Shown here piece after piece: positions 24,831-36,556 of a stretch of 64,000 nt of DNA. Every line of letters starts with the position of its first letter. Position 1 is the stretch's first letter. The position numbers and the translations under genes are program-made. Source of the DNA: Cycas panzhihuaensis (lineage: Eukaryota > Cycadophyta); NCBI GenBank assembly GCA_023213395.1, contig CM041465.1:202995741-203059740 (forward strand), read 5' to 3'. The notes beneath the pieces were generated by a model, which saw only the letters and a program-made list of their open reading frames with translations, did not search any database and was not told the DNA's origin.

Positions 24831-25810
24831 TTAACTATCTATAAAGTGTAGGATCAACAGGTATGGAATCATCCAGTTTAGATAACTTAATCTCTATTTT
24901 ATCTAGAGTTACTAAAGGTTTACAATCAATCATCCTAAGTTTTTGTAGTAAGTCCAAGGTGTATTTCCTTTTAGAGATGAAGGTGCCATTTTTGTCCTAC
25001 CATACTTCCAAACCTAGGAAGTAATACATTAATCCTAAATTTATCATTTTAAATTCTTTACACATGGTTTCCTTGAAGGTTTATAAAAGGTGGGAATCAT
25101 TTCTGGTGTAGAAAAAATCATCTACATAGAGTCCTATAATAAGAATAGAATCCCCCTTGATTTTGATATATAAATTTGGATTTGATTAATACCTTTCAAA
25201 GCCTTGATCTCTAAAATATTTATCAATGAGAGAATACCAAGCCCTAGGTGCTTGCTTCAAACCATAAAGTGTCTTTTTAAGTTTATACACTTTGTCTTCT
25301 TTTCCCCTAACTTCAAAACCAAGGGGTTGAGAGACATAAATATCCTCTTCAATGTAACCATTAAGGAAGGTACTTTTGATATCCATTTGATAAACATTCC
25401 ATCCTATTGGTGCTGCTAAGCTTATCATCATGTGTATAGTTTCCATTTATACAATAAGGGTAAATATCTCATTATAATCAATACCTTCTCTTTGTGCATA
25501 GCCTTTGGCTACCAATCTAACTTTATAGTTGTTAATTGATCTGTGAGATCAGAACTTAGTTTTATAAACCCTCTTGGTACCAATTACCTTTTTTTTAGGA
25601 GGTAAGTCAACCAGTTCCCAAGTATCATTCTTAATAATAAAGCGATATTCTTCTTCCATTGTCTTTCTCCAAGAAGCATGTGTATTAGCCTCATTAAAGG
25701 TTTTAGGCTCATGGGTTTCCATAACTTGACTCATGAGGGCAAAATTTACCCTATGTGCATGAGTAGATCTCTGATTATAATTGTTATCCAAGATGTTATC
25801 CATGTCATGA
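24830..25810 (-). pseudogene. Copia E reverse transcriptase
   Basis: From about 25800 the minus strand reads HRVNFALMSQVMETHEPKTF, ASWRKTMEEEYRFIIKND, TWELVDLPPKKKVIGTKRV, then at 25446 [40 protein letters not shown] and [17 protein letters not shown]. The catalytic phrase GLYVDDFFYT lies at about 25130-25100. This is the RVT_2 domain. Fewer stops than in B and clean runs of 84 and 86 codons suggest a younger copy. Confidence 0.94.
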
Positions 25811-25849
25811 TTTCTTTAAACTCATTTTAGTAAGCATTGTGGTGTAGGT

Positions 25850-26990
25850 CAAGAAGAGGTTCCCTCCCCACTTAATATATCAATTATTTGTCTTAATTCA
25901 TGATAAGGTGGCACATATTTGGACTTAGTAGAATCAAGATTTATCATCACACCATTCCCTTTGGTTTGAGTATCATCGATGTGATAATAGTCATCTTCTT
26001 AAAATTTAACATCTTGACTCACTATGACCTTCTAAGATTTAAGATCATAGACTTTGTAAGATTTTGAGACATCATTGTACTCAAGGAATATGCATTTAAT
26101 GCTATGATCATTTAGCTTAGATCTTCTTTATTTAGGTATATGTGCATAGGTTAAGCATCCAAAGACTCTTAAGTGATGGATACTACACTTGTATTCAATC
26201 TAAGCTTCTTTAGGAGTTCTCAACCTTAGTGCTTTGGTGGTACACATATTAATTAAATAGATAGTTATGTGAACTGCTTTAGCCTAAAATTCATGTCCTA
26301 ATTTCTTGTCTTTTAACATACAACTAGCCATTTTGACTATAATGGGGTTCTTTCTTTTTTCTACACCATTTTACTGAGGAGTGTATGGATTTATAAGTTG
26401 TTTCCTAATTCCATGATGAGCATAATAAACTTTTAATTCATTTGAAATAAACTCTCTCCCATTATCCGATTATAGGGAGAGGATTTTGTAACTACTTTGC
26501 CTTTTTACATAGGTTTTGAAGTCGCCAAAGTGTTAAAAAGCATCTGATTTGAATTTAAGAAAATAAATCCATATCTTCCTTGTAAAATCATCAATGCATG
26601 TAATAAAGTATCTCGCTCCTACTAATGAGAGAATATCCATAGGATAGTAAATACCCGTGTGTACTAGTTGGAGAGGTCCTTTGGCTCTATAGTTATAGTC
26701 TAGAAAACTTTTCCTATGTTGTTTTCCAAGAAGGCATCGTTTACAAATACTTTCATTAACACCAATATGTGGTAACCCATCTACCATATCCATCCTTTTC
26801 ATCAATGCGAGATTTCTATAACTTAAGTAGCCAAATATCTTATTCCACATGTCACTATCAAGTTTTATTAATATTTTCAAAGTATAATTATTAGGAGTAA
26901 TGACTAGTTTGAAGAGTCTATCCTTAGTTATTTTCCCTTTGGCTATAACTACTTTGTTTATTCTCATCTTTAATAGTATATTCTCCATTA
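25850..26990 (-). pseudogene. Copia E integrase
   Basis: From 26988: LDSDMWNKIFGYLSYRNLAL, MVDGLPHIGVNESICKRCLL, GKQHRKSF, then LQLVHTGIYYPMDILS, YFITCIDDFTRKIWIYFLKF, and farther SPYTPQ.NGVEKRKNPII and HHLRVFGCLTYAHIPK. The zinc-binding module has kept its CKRC but lost both histidines (family LWHKRFGHL; here MWNKIFGYL). The first catalytic Asp of the DDE triad (family VHTDI) is Gly here. An open run of 151 codons covers the N-terminal half. Dead even where the frame is open. Confidence 0.93.
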
Positions 26991-27199
26991 TTAAATATTA
27001 CCTTATAGTCCTGGCCCATCATCTATCCTTCAAATAAGAGGTTTTTCTTAAGGGCTAGCACATAAAGTACATTATCAAAATATCTAGAGTTTCTTTATTC
27101 TATTTGTAACACTATGTTTCCTCTTCCAATAGACTCATGGGAGGTGTCGACACCAAATATAATTAATCCCTTCTTAGTTCTATCCAAAGTATTGAATAG

Positions 27200-27690
27200 A
27201 TGTTCTTTGCATGTCATGTAAGTAGAACAACCTGAATCGATGTACTAACTATCATCTTCATCTTCATGGGCAAAGAAACTAGATAGAAAAAGATGATTAT
27301 TTTTCCTTACTTCTATAATAGTATTAACACTTCCTTTATTTGGTGGACTATATTTAGCAAAACATTTGTCTTATGTATATCCAACTTGATTATAAAAGGC
27401 ACAATAAGATGAATCTCTTCTGCCAAAACTTAGGCTCCCACTATAAGGATAGGACCTATCAACATGAGATGGTCCCCCCCTTTCTATGAATAGACCTTGA
27501 GTCTCCCTTTATCTATTATTTAGATAACTAGGATTATTCCTTTGAGGTGGAATATCCCCTTAATAATTTGGATAATATTGACTTGTCCCCTGATTTCTTT
27601 CTTATCTTTAGTACCTATCATGGTCGGTATAACATTCTTTCTTACCTTTAGATGTCTCAACTAGATTTAATAAGTCTTTTGATAAGAATA
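27200..27690 (-). pseudogene. Copia E gag C-terminus and protease
   Basis: Minus-strand reading: NLVETSKGKKECYTDHDRY, then a Pro/Asn/Gln-rich linker, then a zinc knuckle CAFYNQVGYT.DKCF at about 27410-27365 (second Cys and the His have changed to Tyr). The protease start YIDSGCSTYMTCKEHLFNT follows at about 27246-27200, with intact DSG. The N-terminal gag domain that should lie to the right of 27690 is not recognisable. Confidence 0.8.
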
Positions 27691-30600
27691 CCTTTAACGA
27701 TATAATGTATAATTAAGGTTTGTAAAATTGACCTAAAAAATAAAGCTTTAAAGTTTTCAAAGTATTTATCAAGTGTCCTAGTCCCTATAAAGGTTTCTAG
27801 GCTCTAAGTCTAAGTGTCTCTAAGTGAAGCCTTCGATTACTATCTTGTCTAGTGGCACCTACTCACAAGTGGAAAACCAGGGACCTAATATACTAATATG
27901 TGAGTTCTAGGCTCAATATACCTCAGTACATTGGCTTCTTTAAAAGTGGTTAGACCCCCCTGATTTATTAGTCCACCTGTGTCAATCTTATGCTTAAGGA
28001 CAAATCTAGTGGTGATGGCTTTGCTAACCTTTACTAACCAAGGCACTCACCCTCTCCAAATCTAGCCTTGGTCTCTAAACTCTAAAAAATGATAGGTTCT
28101 ACACCCCATCCTGCCACCTAATACACATGATAGCCAGTGACGTTTATCATCTAATATGAGTAGGTCAAAGTCATATGTGTGGTGGTAACTTTAGGGGTCT
28201 TAACTGTTCCCCTTGCAAGGCTAGAAAAATGAGTGGTTGATTCAGGTGATTATCTTGTTAATGTGAGAAAAATAATCTTAGATGTGATCTTACTTAAACA
28301 ATAAAAGTTTCTTTTTTAAAACAAGAAATGAAATAAAAGAAACTTTAAGCAAGACTAAATATTTTAAATAAAAAAATAATAAGTAATACTTTTATATCAA
28401 TTTACTATGGAAAATAAAGTAAATGATCAAGATATTCCTTCTTAATAAATCAAAATGAATGCTAATATGTAAGCCAATGTCTTTCAAATTGAAATACTCT
28501 TTAAAAATAAAGTACACAAGAATGCTATTTGCACATTTTCTAAGTGATACAAAGAATCAATGAAGCTTTTAATATCTGAATGCCCTTAAATCAAGAATGT
28601 TAAGTGAACCTTTGATGTATAAAATAAACAAAAAGAACTTGTAACTATGCCTTTTTCTATGTACTTCTCAATCTTAAAATATAACTTTAAGATGAATAAG
28701 AAAGATTCTTTGACTAATAAACTAATGAACTTTAAAATGTATGAAGATTATTACAAATATTCTTTGTGATAATGTAAATGAAATAACAAGAAGCTCCTTT
28801 GTAAGTTTATAAGAAAACTAGGTATAACCTTAAAATTTTCAAGAAGATTTGATACTTTAAATGATTAAATATATTTAAGAAATATTCTAAATTCAAATAA
28901 AAGTGTTAGATAAAAAGTATAGACAAGGTAAGAAGTATCGATTGTCATATTAGTCTAAGTAGACTTCTTTATCCTTAAGAAGTCAAAATTGAAGCTAAGA
29001 GGATGAAAATCTCTTTATAAGCTTATAAAATCTAATAAAAATCATTAATAACTGATTAGTATATAAATAAGACTTAAATATATTTAATTAATATGAAAAT
29101 TTGGCTCAAAATATTATAAAATAGGTTTGACTAGGGCTAAAATAGATCCTTGAATTGAAGAGATTTAAATACCTATAAAATAATATAAAAATGAGGTGAA
29201 ACTAGTTTCAATGTGTAGAGCTCTAAAAAACCTTTATGATAGTTCTTATGGTTTGAAAAATGGAGTTGTAAAACTCAAGTTATTAAATAAACAACGAACA
29301 AACCTGTTTATAGCTAATGAAGTATGCACAATAAATAAAGGTCAATTTTGACCTGATCAAACACTACAAAAATTAGCTCAAATCAAGAAAAGAAAGACAC
29401 CAAACTATAGAGCTATGAGTTAGGAATCCAATGAATCCAACGGATCACAAAATAGACTCCCCAACACTAAGTTAAAGTTGAGAATGTAAAACGCCATACT
29501 TTAAAAAAAAAAATTAAAAATGAAAAATATGGTTAAGGTTTATTTAGACCCTTAACGAATGAGATCAGGGTCACATGGGACCCAATAAGACCAATGGCTA
29601 AGAGCCCAAGTGAGCCAATGTACTTCAGAATATATAAAATAAGGTTAAATCCCTTAAAACTAAAATTATAAAAAACAACTTATAAGACTTTCAAATCTGC
29701 CCTCTTAACAAATAAGATCACGGTCATATGGGACCGAATATGAAAAAAATGACAGAGGGGGCTAATATAAAATTGCACATTGGATTTAAAACTTGAATCA
29801 AATTTAATTAAATTTGAATGAAACTTAGAAAAAATATATGTATAGGGGTGAGAAATAATCACCCATTAATGGGTGACTTGCAGAACAAAAACACGTTGAA
29901 AAAATTATCAATAATCAATCAAAATGGATTGATTCACTCACTACAAGGGGCACAAATATCAAATAGAGAAAATATTTATAATAGTTCAAATATATAATTA
30001 TATTATATAAAAAGAAAGTTAAAAAAAACACTTCACATAGGGCAGAGATTATGTAAAGGATGGAGACACTAGATGATCTCTCAAGTGATGCCAAATGAAA
30101 GATTGATATGGGATTTTGATGTTATTAACACTTGCGGCTAACTGACCTTCTAACGAATCAATGTCTAAAAAGAAAATCCCTTACAATGATATTGGTAGTG
30201 ATGGATTCCTAAGTAAAGGAGATTAGATCCCTAAGTAAATTCAAGATTCAGACTCCGTCAACAAGTTGAATGCCCAATCATTAGTGCCTTTAATGCCACT
30301 TCATGATACTCACACATCACCCCTCCAAAATCCTTGTCCACACAATTCTAAGCACGAGTTTCATCTCTCTTGAAATCTTAGAGAACCAAATGAAGACTTC
30401 CAGCACATACTTCATGTTCTCAACACCAATATTAATGGATGATAGAAGATAATGTTTGTGGTTACGTCAATTAAGGGTGTTGGATGGTGTTTCATGAACC
30501 TTATTTGTATTGATATGAACAAGAGAGATGGAGAGTTGTCAACAAACAAGCTTGAGAATATGATGGTGATAATTAGAAACCCAAGGCAATTCAAGATCCT

Positions 30601-31194
30601 AGGTGTAGCAACCATAGAAAGAAAGATGCAACTACAATGAATGGAATGCAGATAAAATGGAGAGGAGTCGAACGCAAATGCAGCATACAAGGTCATGAAC
30701 AGAGGAAGGAAATATGGTGAACTCAAGCACTCTAATTTTACATCCATGGTCATCTTCTCATGTCGCTTCAAATCTAAGCTCATGAAGCACCCTTTTCCCA
30801 ATCATATGTACTCGACTATACAAAAATCCTCGTATAATAAGTTGCTCTTCAACTAGTTTTGGATCCAGGCACTCCGTATGAAGTTTAGGAAGGGAACGTC
30901 AATGCTTGTAGTAAATGATGGGGTTTCAAACATAGTCTATCATATTGTACAAGTGCAAATGGCTCTACATAAATGGAGGATGCAAAGACAGTAGGCACTA
31001 ATTAGTATGGAGACAAAGCAAATGGAGGGTATAATAGAGCACTTCTCAAATTCTTTTATAATCAAAGGTAATGATCAAACTTATATGCAACTAGTAGATA
31101 TGGATCCACAATCAATATGTAGGTCTCTTCACGTAATGGGGTACCAACAACTAGACAAGCATATAATGTACAAACCTAATACTCTAATACTAAA
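27691..31194 (-). other. Long leader or foreign insert in copia E
   Basis: About 3.5 kb between the E gag remnant and the E 5' LTR, very AT-rich at 28260-29200. On the minus strand, 29480-29409 carries the shared leader module (ctcaactttaac, ggggagtctattttgtgatc, cgttggattc). I see no LTR pair of its own, so it may be a natural leader or a decayed insertion that replaced the gag N-terminus. A minus-strand open run of 129 codons at 30412-30801 has a hydrophobic, Phe/Ile-rich product unlike any family I know. Confidence 0.5.
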
Positions 31195-31530
31195 TGAAGG
31201 CATCGAGGAGCAGAGTAGAAGGATCACAAAGTATTAATCCATTATCATAAGGTAAAAATATCTCTTTATATTGAATGGCAGTGTTAAAAAACACCAATGT
31301 GGCATTCCCCATCAATATATAAATTTTGGGGAGGCAATAAATGCCTCTACCCAACAAAATTTAAAAAAAAATAAAATAATAAATGAATTATTAAAATAGC
31401 ATATCTTAAGAGGCTCTAGTGGTTTCATGTCAGCTCTAGGTGGTTGCATGATATCTATAGGTGGCCTGAGGTGCCATTTGGGGGCCTGAGGATGGTTGCA
31501 CAATCTTCTAAACATTGGGGGCATGATAGC
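31195..31530 (-). repeat. 5' LTR of copia E
   Basis: It matches 23844-24181 from its left edge (tgaaggcatcgaggagc) to about 31516, where the outer 15 bp no longer match. The primer binding site lies directly to the left. The outer boundary is approximate. Confidence 0.82.
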
Positions 31531-32153
31531 TACTGTTGTACAATGTATTACACTAACAGCTAGTGTTATTATTCTCATACACAAGAAGCGAGACATATTA
31601 TTATTCTTGTATAGTATATTCATCTAACAACTAGTGTTGTTTTGATATTTTATTTTATATGTTAATAAACCACGTATAAGAAACACTTCTAATAGGAATA
31701 GTGATTGCAAAGATTAGTTATCCATATATTTCAGTAGATAGTTATTATATTAAATAGACATTGATAATCATTTCAGTTCATGAGATTTTTGAGATGATAA
31801 AGATGAAAGTATTAATTTTTGCATCTTTATAAGTAAAGATATAAAGTTATTGAGAAGAGACCACATATATAATGACAAGTTGAGAGTCATGAATTATTGT
31901 TTATTGGTTGATTGATGGTGGTTTATAGGTGGTTGGTCATAGTTGGTTTCATATATTTGATATAGGTTAGTTATAGATTATAAGATTTACTTGACAAGTT
32001 GCAAGTGATATAACTTAATATAGATTTGGACATATGTTTATATGTTCCATCATAAAATCAAAGTATAAAGATAAAACATGAGCACATAAAAATATAAGAC
32101 TAAGGTTGAAGTTAAAGATTAAATATTTGAAGACATTAAATATTAAATGGAAG
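31531..32153 (+). other. Non-coding tail of element C (central copy)
   Basis: It is homologous to 8107-8720 and 58970-59575 and leads into a C LTR. Compared with those copies, about 1.1 kb (the D end, D LTR and start of the C tail) is missing at the E junction. Confidence 0.72.
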
Positions 32154-32472
32154 TGTTAGAATATATCATATTTTCACATATCTAATGTTTAATATAATAG
32201 TGGTCCCACATTTATCCACCACAAAAGTATTATTATATACAACAAAAGCATAATTATTCATGTATATTCCTATTAGAAGATAAAAAGACTCTAAAATACA
32301 ATAGGCGAATCATAAGGTGATTGTATCTATAAATATATACATATATCACTTGAAAATTTTAGAAAAGATCGAGCAAGGAGTGTGAGTTCATTTAAAACTT
32401 TAAAAAAAAGGAGCTCCTGATTCTAAACCTTCTCTCATGGTTTCTCCCTTTTGAGTTTTTCACATATAAATC
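32154..32472 (+). repeat. Truncated C LTR, cut by element A copy 3
   Basis: It starts TGTTAGAATATATC and follows the other C LTRs for 319 bp up to cacatataaatc. There the A LTR starts at its terminal TG. The remaining 150 bp of the C LTR are not found after A's 3' LTR. Confidence 0.85.
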
Positions 32473-32857
32473 TGTTTGGTGCAACACCCAATTTCATATT
32501 TATCCCAATTCACACTCTCTAAGATTATTTATATTTTATATTAGAGGTCTCCTTGAGTTGTATACATATAGTAATATGTGCTCGCCCACAACAAGTTGAC
32601 CATTGAGAGTTCTCACACATGCGATGAGTTGCATTATAAATATGTATATCATCTTCATTCTAATTTAAAGTTTAGCTATTCTTCTATTTCATTGCATTAA
32701 AATGTACATGCTTCATCATTCTTATGTCTTATTAATTATTTATTCACTAACCAATTTCATCTATTACTATCATAGTTGATTTATATTCCCATCATAGTAT
32801 TAGACCTATGATTTATTTCCAACAAGTGGTATCAGAGCTCCATCCTATTTTCTAAAA
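32473..32857 (+). repeat. 5' LTR of element A, copy 3
   Basis: It starts TGTTTGGTGCAACACC and ends TATTTTCTAAAA. Near the end stand tagtattagacc (32795) and tggtatcagagc (32827), and just outside it the presumed primer binding site tggtattagagcc (32861). These are three similar units at 32-34 bp spacing. Confidence 0.87.
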
Positions 32858-34866
32858 AAATGGTATTAGAGCCGAAAGTTCAATCCTTGAGGATAACATT
32901 ATGGTATACTCTTGTATTTTATTTGGTTTCTAGTAGCTTTATGTTAGTGTCAAGTTATCATACTTTTAATATGGTCAATACCTACATGAGAAAGGGGCTC
33001 ATCAAAGCAATAAGCTCATCTTTTGAAAGATCTTCCTATGAGAACATAATGTTTGGACAATCAATGAAAATATTGTAAGGGGTCAATGAAAAGCTCCTAT
33101 AAGGTAATACAGTCTATGTTTTGAGTCATGGGGGCCAACAAATGTAGCATGTGAATAGCATATACATCTTCTAGAGGCAAATAACATATGAAAGAAGTGG
33201 GTCTATCTACCAAATAAAACCACAAAGATCTCATAGAGAAGGGTTAATAGCATCTACATGATTGTTTACTTAAATATAGATTTAATTGTTGGACTATAGT
33301 TTGACCCTATTTTTAAATCTCGCATAATTGTATATATTGGGCTTAAGGCAAGGATTACATCAGTATAAAAACTCTACCACTAATAATACTTAGAATTTAA
33401 GAAATAACACTAAGAAAGAGGACAGAAACCATTATATGAAGTTGATAAACATCACACTTATCTACAACAATATTGACACACATTAAGAAGACCGTATGCA
33501 TGTAGTAAAAAAACCTATAATGCCATTGTACATTACAAAGTCGAATAACGAAGACATTATACCATACTACTACCTACAAAGCCTACATATCACCCAACAT
33601 TTGGATAGCATAGAAAAGATGATGATGAGGAAACCTATGAAACACCACCCTACAAAATATACAAAGACAAACACACTGAAGACAAATATATAGAAGATAT
33701 CATCAAACAATTTATTTATAGAGATAATGGTAGCCCTATAATAAATTAATGGCATAACTCTAAATAATTTTTTATAAATATTTTTGTATTTTAACCTTTG
33801 GCATATGTTTTTAACATGTGAGCAAATGTGAAAAAGCTATGCAGCATATTTTTTTAAATTTTAGTGGATGCCAAAATTTATCGAATTTCATTAATTTCTT
33901 TTGCATTTATAAAAAAGATTTAATTCAATTAATTTTTATTTGAGATCTACCCAACCCCTCACTCTTCAACCCATGGTCACACGGAGATGCCTACAAGATC
34001 TCTCACCAATTAGCAAAAGGGGCTAAGCCCCCAAATTTTTATTTTTTGAGAGCCACTATCACTCTTTTATTAATAACTTGAGCATACGAACTCTTTTTTT
34101 CAATTTCATCGGTTGCATTGGGTTTGTAATTGAGAGAGGTTCATTTTGATAGGTTACTTGACATTATTTAAAGCTAATTTGGTGTGGATATTTTAGCTTA
34201 CAATCTTTTTTTAAAAGTATTTTTAGACATATATATGTATTTTCTAAGGTTCTATGTCATTTATTGTATATTTTATTGGCATAATATACCCAAGGGTAGA
34301 GCAAACAACCATAGTGATAGGCATATAATCGATCAAAGAAATCATTAAAGACCAGAGTGTCTTTATTTCTCATTAATTCATTAACAAGGGATAAGTGCTT
34401 CTTTTTCAATGGGGTAGGGGCTAGGGCCCTTAAATGAGTAGTATGGTAAATGATTGATCTACTAGTATAAGGTATTCTCATTTTAGGATATGTATAATTT
34501 ATTATATAAGCTCATTTAAAGCTTTAGAGAACTCATATTTATCAAAAAATTATTAAAAATTATCATTTGAGGGAGTCATTCACATTGTATTTAAGTCACA
34601 TCTATCCTTTAGTCATATTTATAACATTTATTGCTAGATATTTTAGCTCATTGAGGCCATTATAATCCTATAGTGGCATGTTGTAACCCATAGTGGTATG
34701 ATTGTAGCCATTAGGGTATGATTTGTAACCCATGGAAATAATTTGAGGCCATAGCACCATTGTAAGGCACATTTATTTTTTTCCATTATAGTTTATGAAC
34801 TATTTTTATTACTCTATATAAGTAAGAGGTGGGACTTCTTTTCAATGACTCTTGTCTATTTCTTTA
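32858..34866 (+). other. Element A internal region, first part, copy 3
   Basis: Homologous to 15634-17767, no recognised coding. It includes the leader module (ggggctaagccccca near 34020, core 34074-34140) and ends at the O target site, CTTTA at 34862-34866. Confidence 0.7.
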
Positions 34867-35092
34867 TGTTAGAATATTAGTAATGCATATTTGTTTTGTC
34901 CCACATGTATGTGGGTCCCACTTTTATTATCATAACATGTATTATAAATACATAACATAGTGTATCATATGATCATCAGTTGTAAGGATATTTTGCTAAT
35001 ACAATTTTAGGTACCTTAAGGGTACCATTCAATCCTGAGGAGTTTCTGTTCTACTTTGTGAATATTATTTTGTGAAGGTTTACTTTCCAACA
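34867..35092 (+). repeat. 5' LTR of element O
   Basis: It begins TGTTAGAATATTAG and ends ACTTTCCAACA. It contains the TATA-like TATTATAAATACATAAC and GGTACCTTAAGGGTACC, a palindromic stretch also kept in the D LTRs. Confidence 0.9.
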
Positions 35093-36163
35093 TGATATCA
35101 GAGCAAGGTTAAGTAAGATGTTAGTTGGTAAAACCCTAATTCTATTGGTATATGAGGAGGTGGCTTCATAGAGTCATTGATACCTATTCTTTGTTTGATA
35201 GTGCCACTAAGTTTACCAAGCCTTGGAATTATGTGCAGGTGTTTTTGTTTTGTTTGTGAATATTTTCTTATTGCGGGTTTAATTTCCAACATGGTATCAG
35301 AGCTACTAGGTGAAGCGAGCTTGAGCAAGGTGAAGCCAAGTTAAGCGAGATTTGTTTGTCATTTTCGTTGAGGTATTGGAGATCCACTGTTATGCAAGGT
35401 GTCTTTATTTGTAGGTTTGCCAATTATTCTTTAAACCCTAGTTCCATTGACAGTTAAGGAGGTGGCTCCATAGAGTCTATTGCCAATTAGTTCTATTTGT
35501 GGGTTCCTGGCTTATTATCATTCTGTTTTGTGGCCGTAACTTCGCATTGAGTAGTGAAGTGTATCCATTCATAACTATTTGAGGTGAAACCCTTATTTTT
35601 TTATTATGTTTTCTTATGTGAGGAGGAGATATTTCAATCATCATAGATATTCTATCATCATAAAGCCATGAAGAAGCAGTCGCTATCCATTGTATATTTG
35701 TTTACCCAGCCATATTAACAAAGCTGAATAATTATATTAGTATTGTCATTAATATTTGTGCTGGTGCGTGATGAAATTTGTAGTCGCCTATTAATATATT
35801 GAGATCGCTCGCGTGTTGATTAATACAATCACCTGTGCGTTTGCTCTACATGTGTTTGCGTGAATATTATTCATTGTATCATAAATTTTAGTTCGCTTAT
35901 GGAGTATTATCAGTTCACGCTATTGTTTAAATATACACATATTTTTATGTTATCATGACGTTTGATGTTTATAGCCGTCAGTCCATGATTTCTATATATT
36001 CGACTAAGTTGTTTCCTATTATATTTACATCCTCCATGCATGATAATCTATTATTGGTGCAGAGATATTTAATCGTCATAAATAATAATCCTTTCAATTA
36101 ATATTTTATATGCGCAGCCACTATTTATTTCATCTATTGTCTTTATGAATTACAGTCACCTAT
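35093..36163 (+). other. Primer binding site and leader of element O
   Basis: TGATATCAGAGC at 35093 follows the LTR. A second copy of LTR end plus site, gtttaatttccaaca followed by TGGTATCAGAGC (35292), lies 199 bp downstream. The words gaggaggtggcttcatagag (35153) and aaggaggtggctccatagag (35457) also repeat, so a piece of LTR end and leader has been duplicated in tandem. No coding is seen. Confidence 0.75.
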
Positions 36164-36556
36164 TATTGAAGTTAATGATCATCACCCCACTCCCACCTTT
36201 TAACCAGGAGTGCACACCTCACTCTTACCAATTTACACATATGGGTGCTCACATGTGAAGGTAAGTATAATGTAAGGTTAAGTTGATTTGATTTAATTTG
36301 AGTTAAGTTCATTTGAGTTAAGTTATATTTTATTGTTGTTTGAATTTTAGGGGTTGAGGAGTTTCCCTCCTCTCCCAAACTATATATTTGGAGGGGTGTG
36401 CAACCCTGGTGTCGTTAGACACCACTTAGTTTTGGATATTTATAATTCTCTCTCTCAAACAATGGATTGAATACAAAGGATTATGTGTTTTATGCAACAA
36501 TGTCTTGATTATGTATTTATGTTCTTCCTTGTTGTCCATCATTTTATTTTCCTACA
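36164..36556 (+). repeat. 5' LTR of element I
   Basis: It starts TATTGAAGTTAATGATC (TG changed to TA) and ends TTTTCCTACA. It carries a short run of TAAGTT-like repeats (gttaagttgattt, gagttaagttc) and a TATA-like AACTATATATTTGG. Confidence 0.9.

Larger units (their letters stand above)
23844..31530 (-). mobile_element. Copia element E, full-length but decayed
   Basis: A 7.7 kb minus-strand copia element. LTRs: 31195 to about 31530 (5', outer end eroded) and 23844-24181 (3'). The primer binding site on the minus strand reads TTAGTATTAGAGTATTAGG at the left edge of the 5' LTR. The polypurine tract attatggaggagaa abuts 24181. Gag (zinc knuckle only seen), protease, integrase, RT and RNase H follow in copia order; a 3.5 kb region between LTR and gag has no recognised coding. 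On the far side sequence resumes in the C tail, so D's 3' end was lost when or after E inserted. Confidence 0.9.

Noticed and set aside
32821-32838. Taking aacaagtggtatcagagc as the real LTR end and primer site of A
   Set aside because: The 3' A LTRs and the CTTCA target duplication place the LTR end about 30 bp later, so this is an internal unit.
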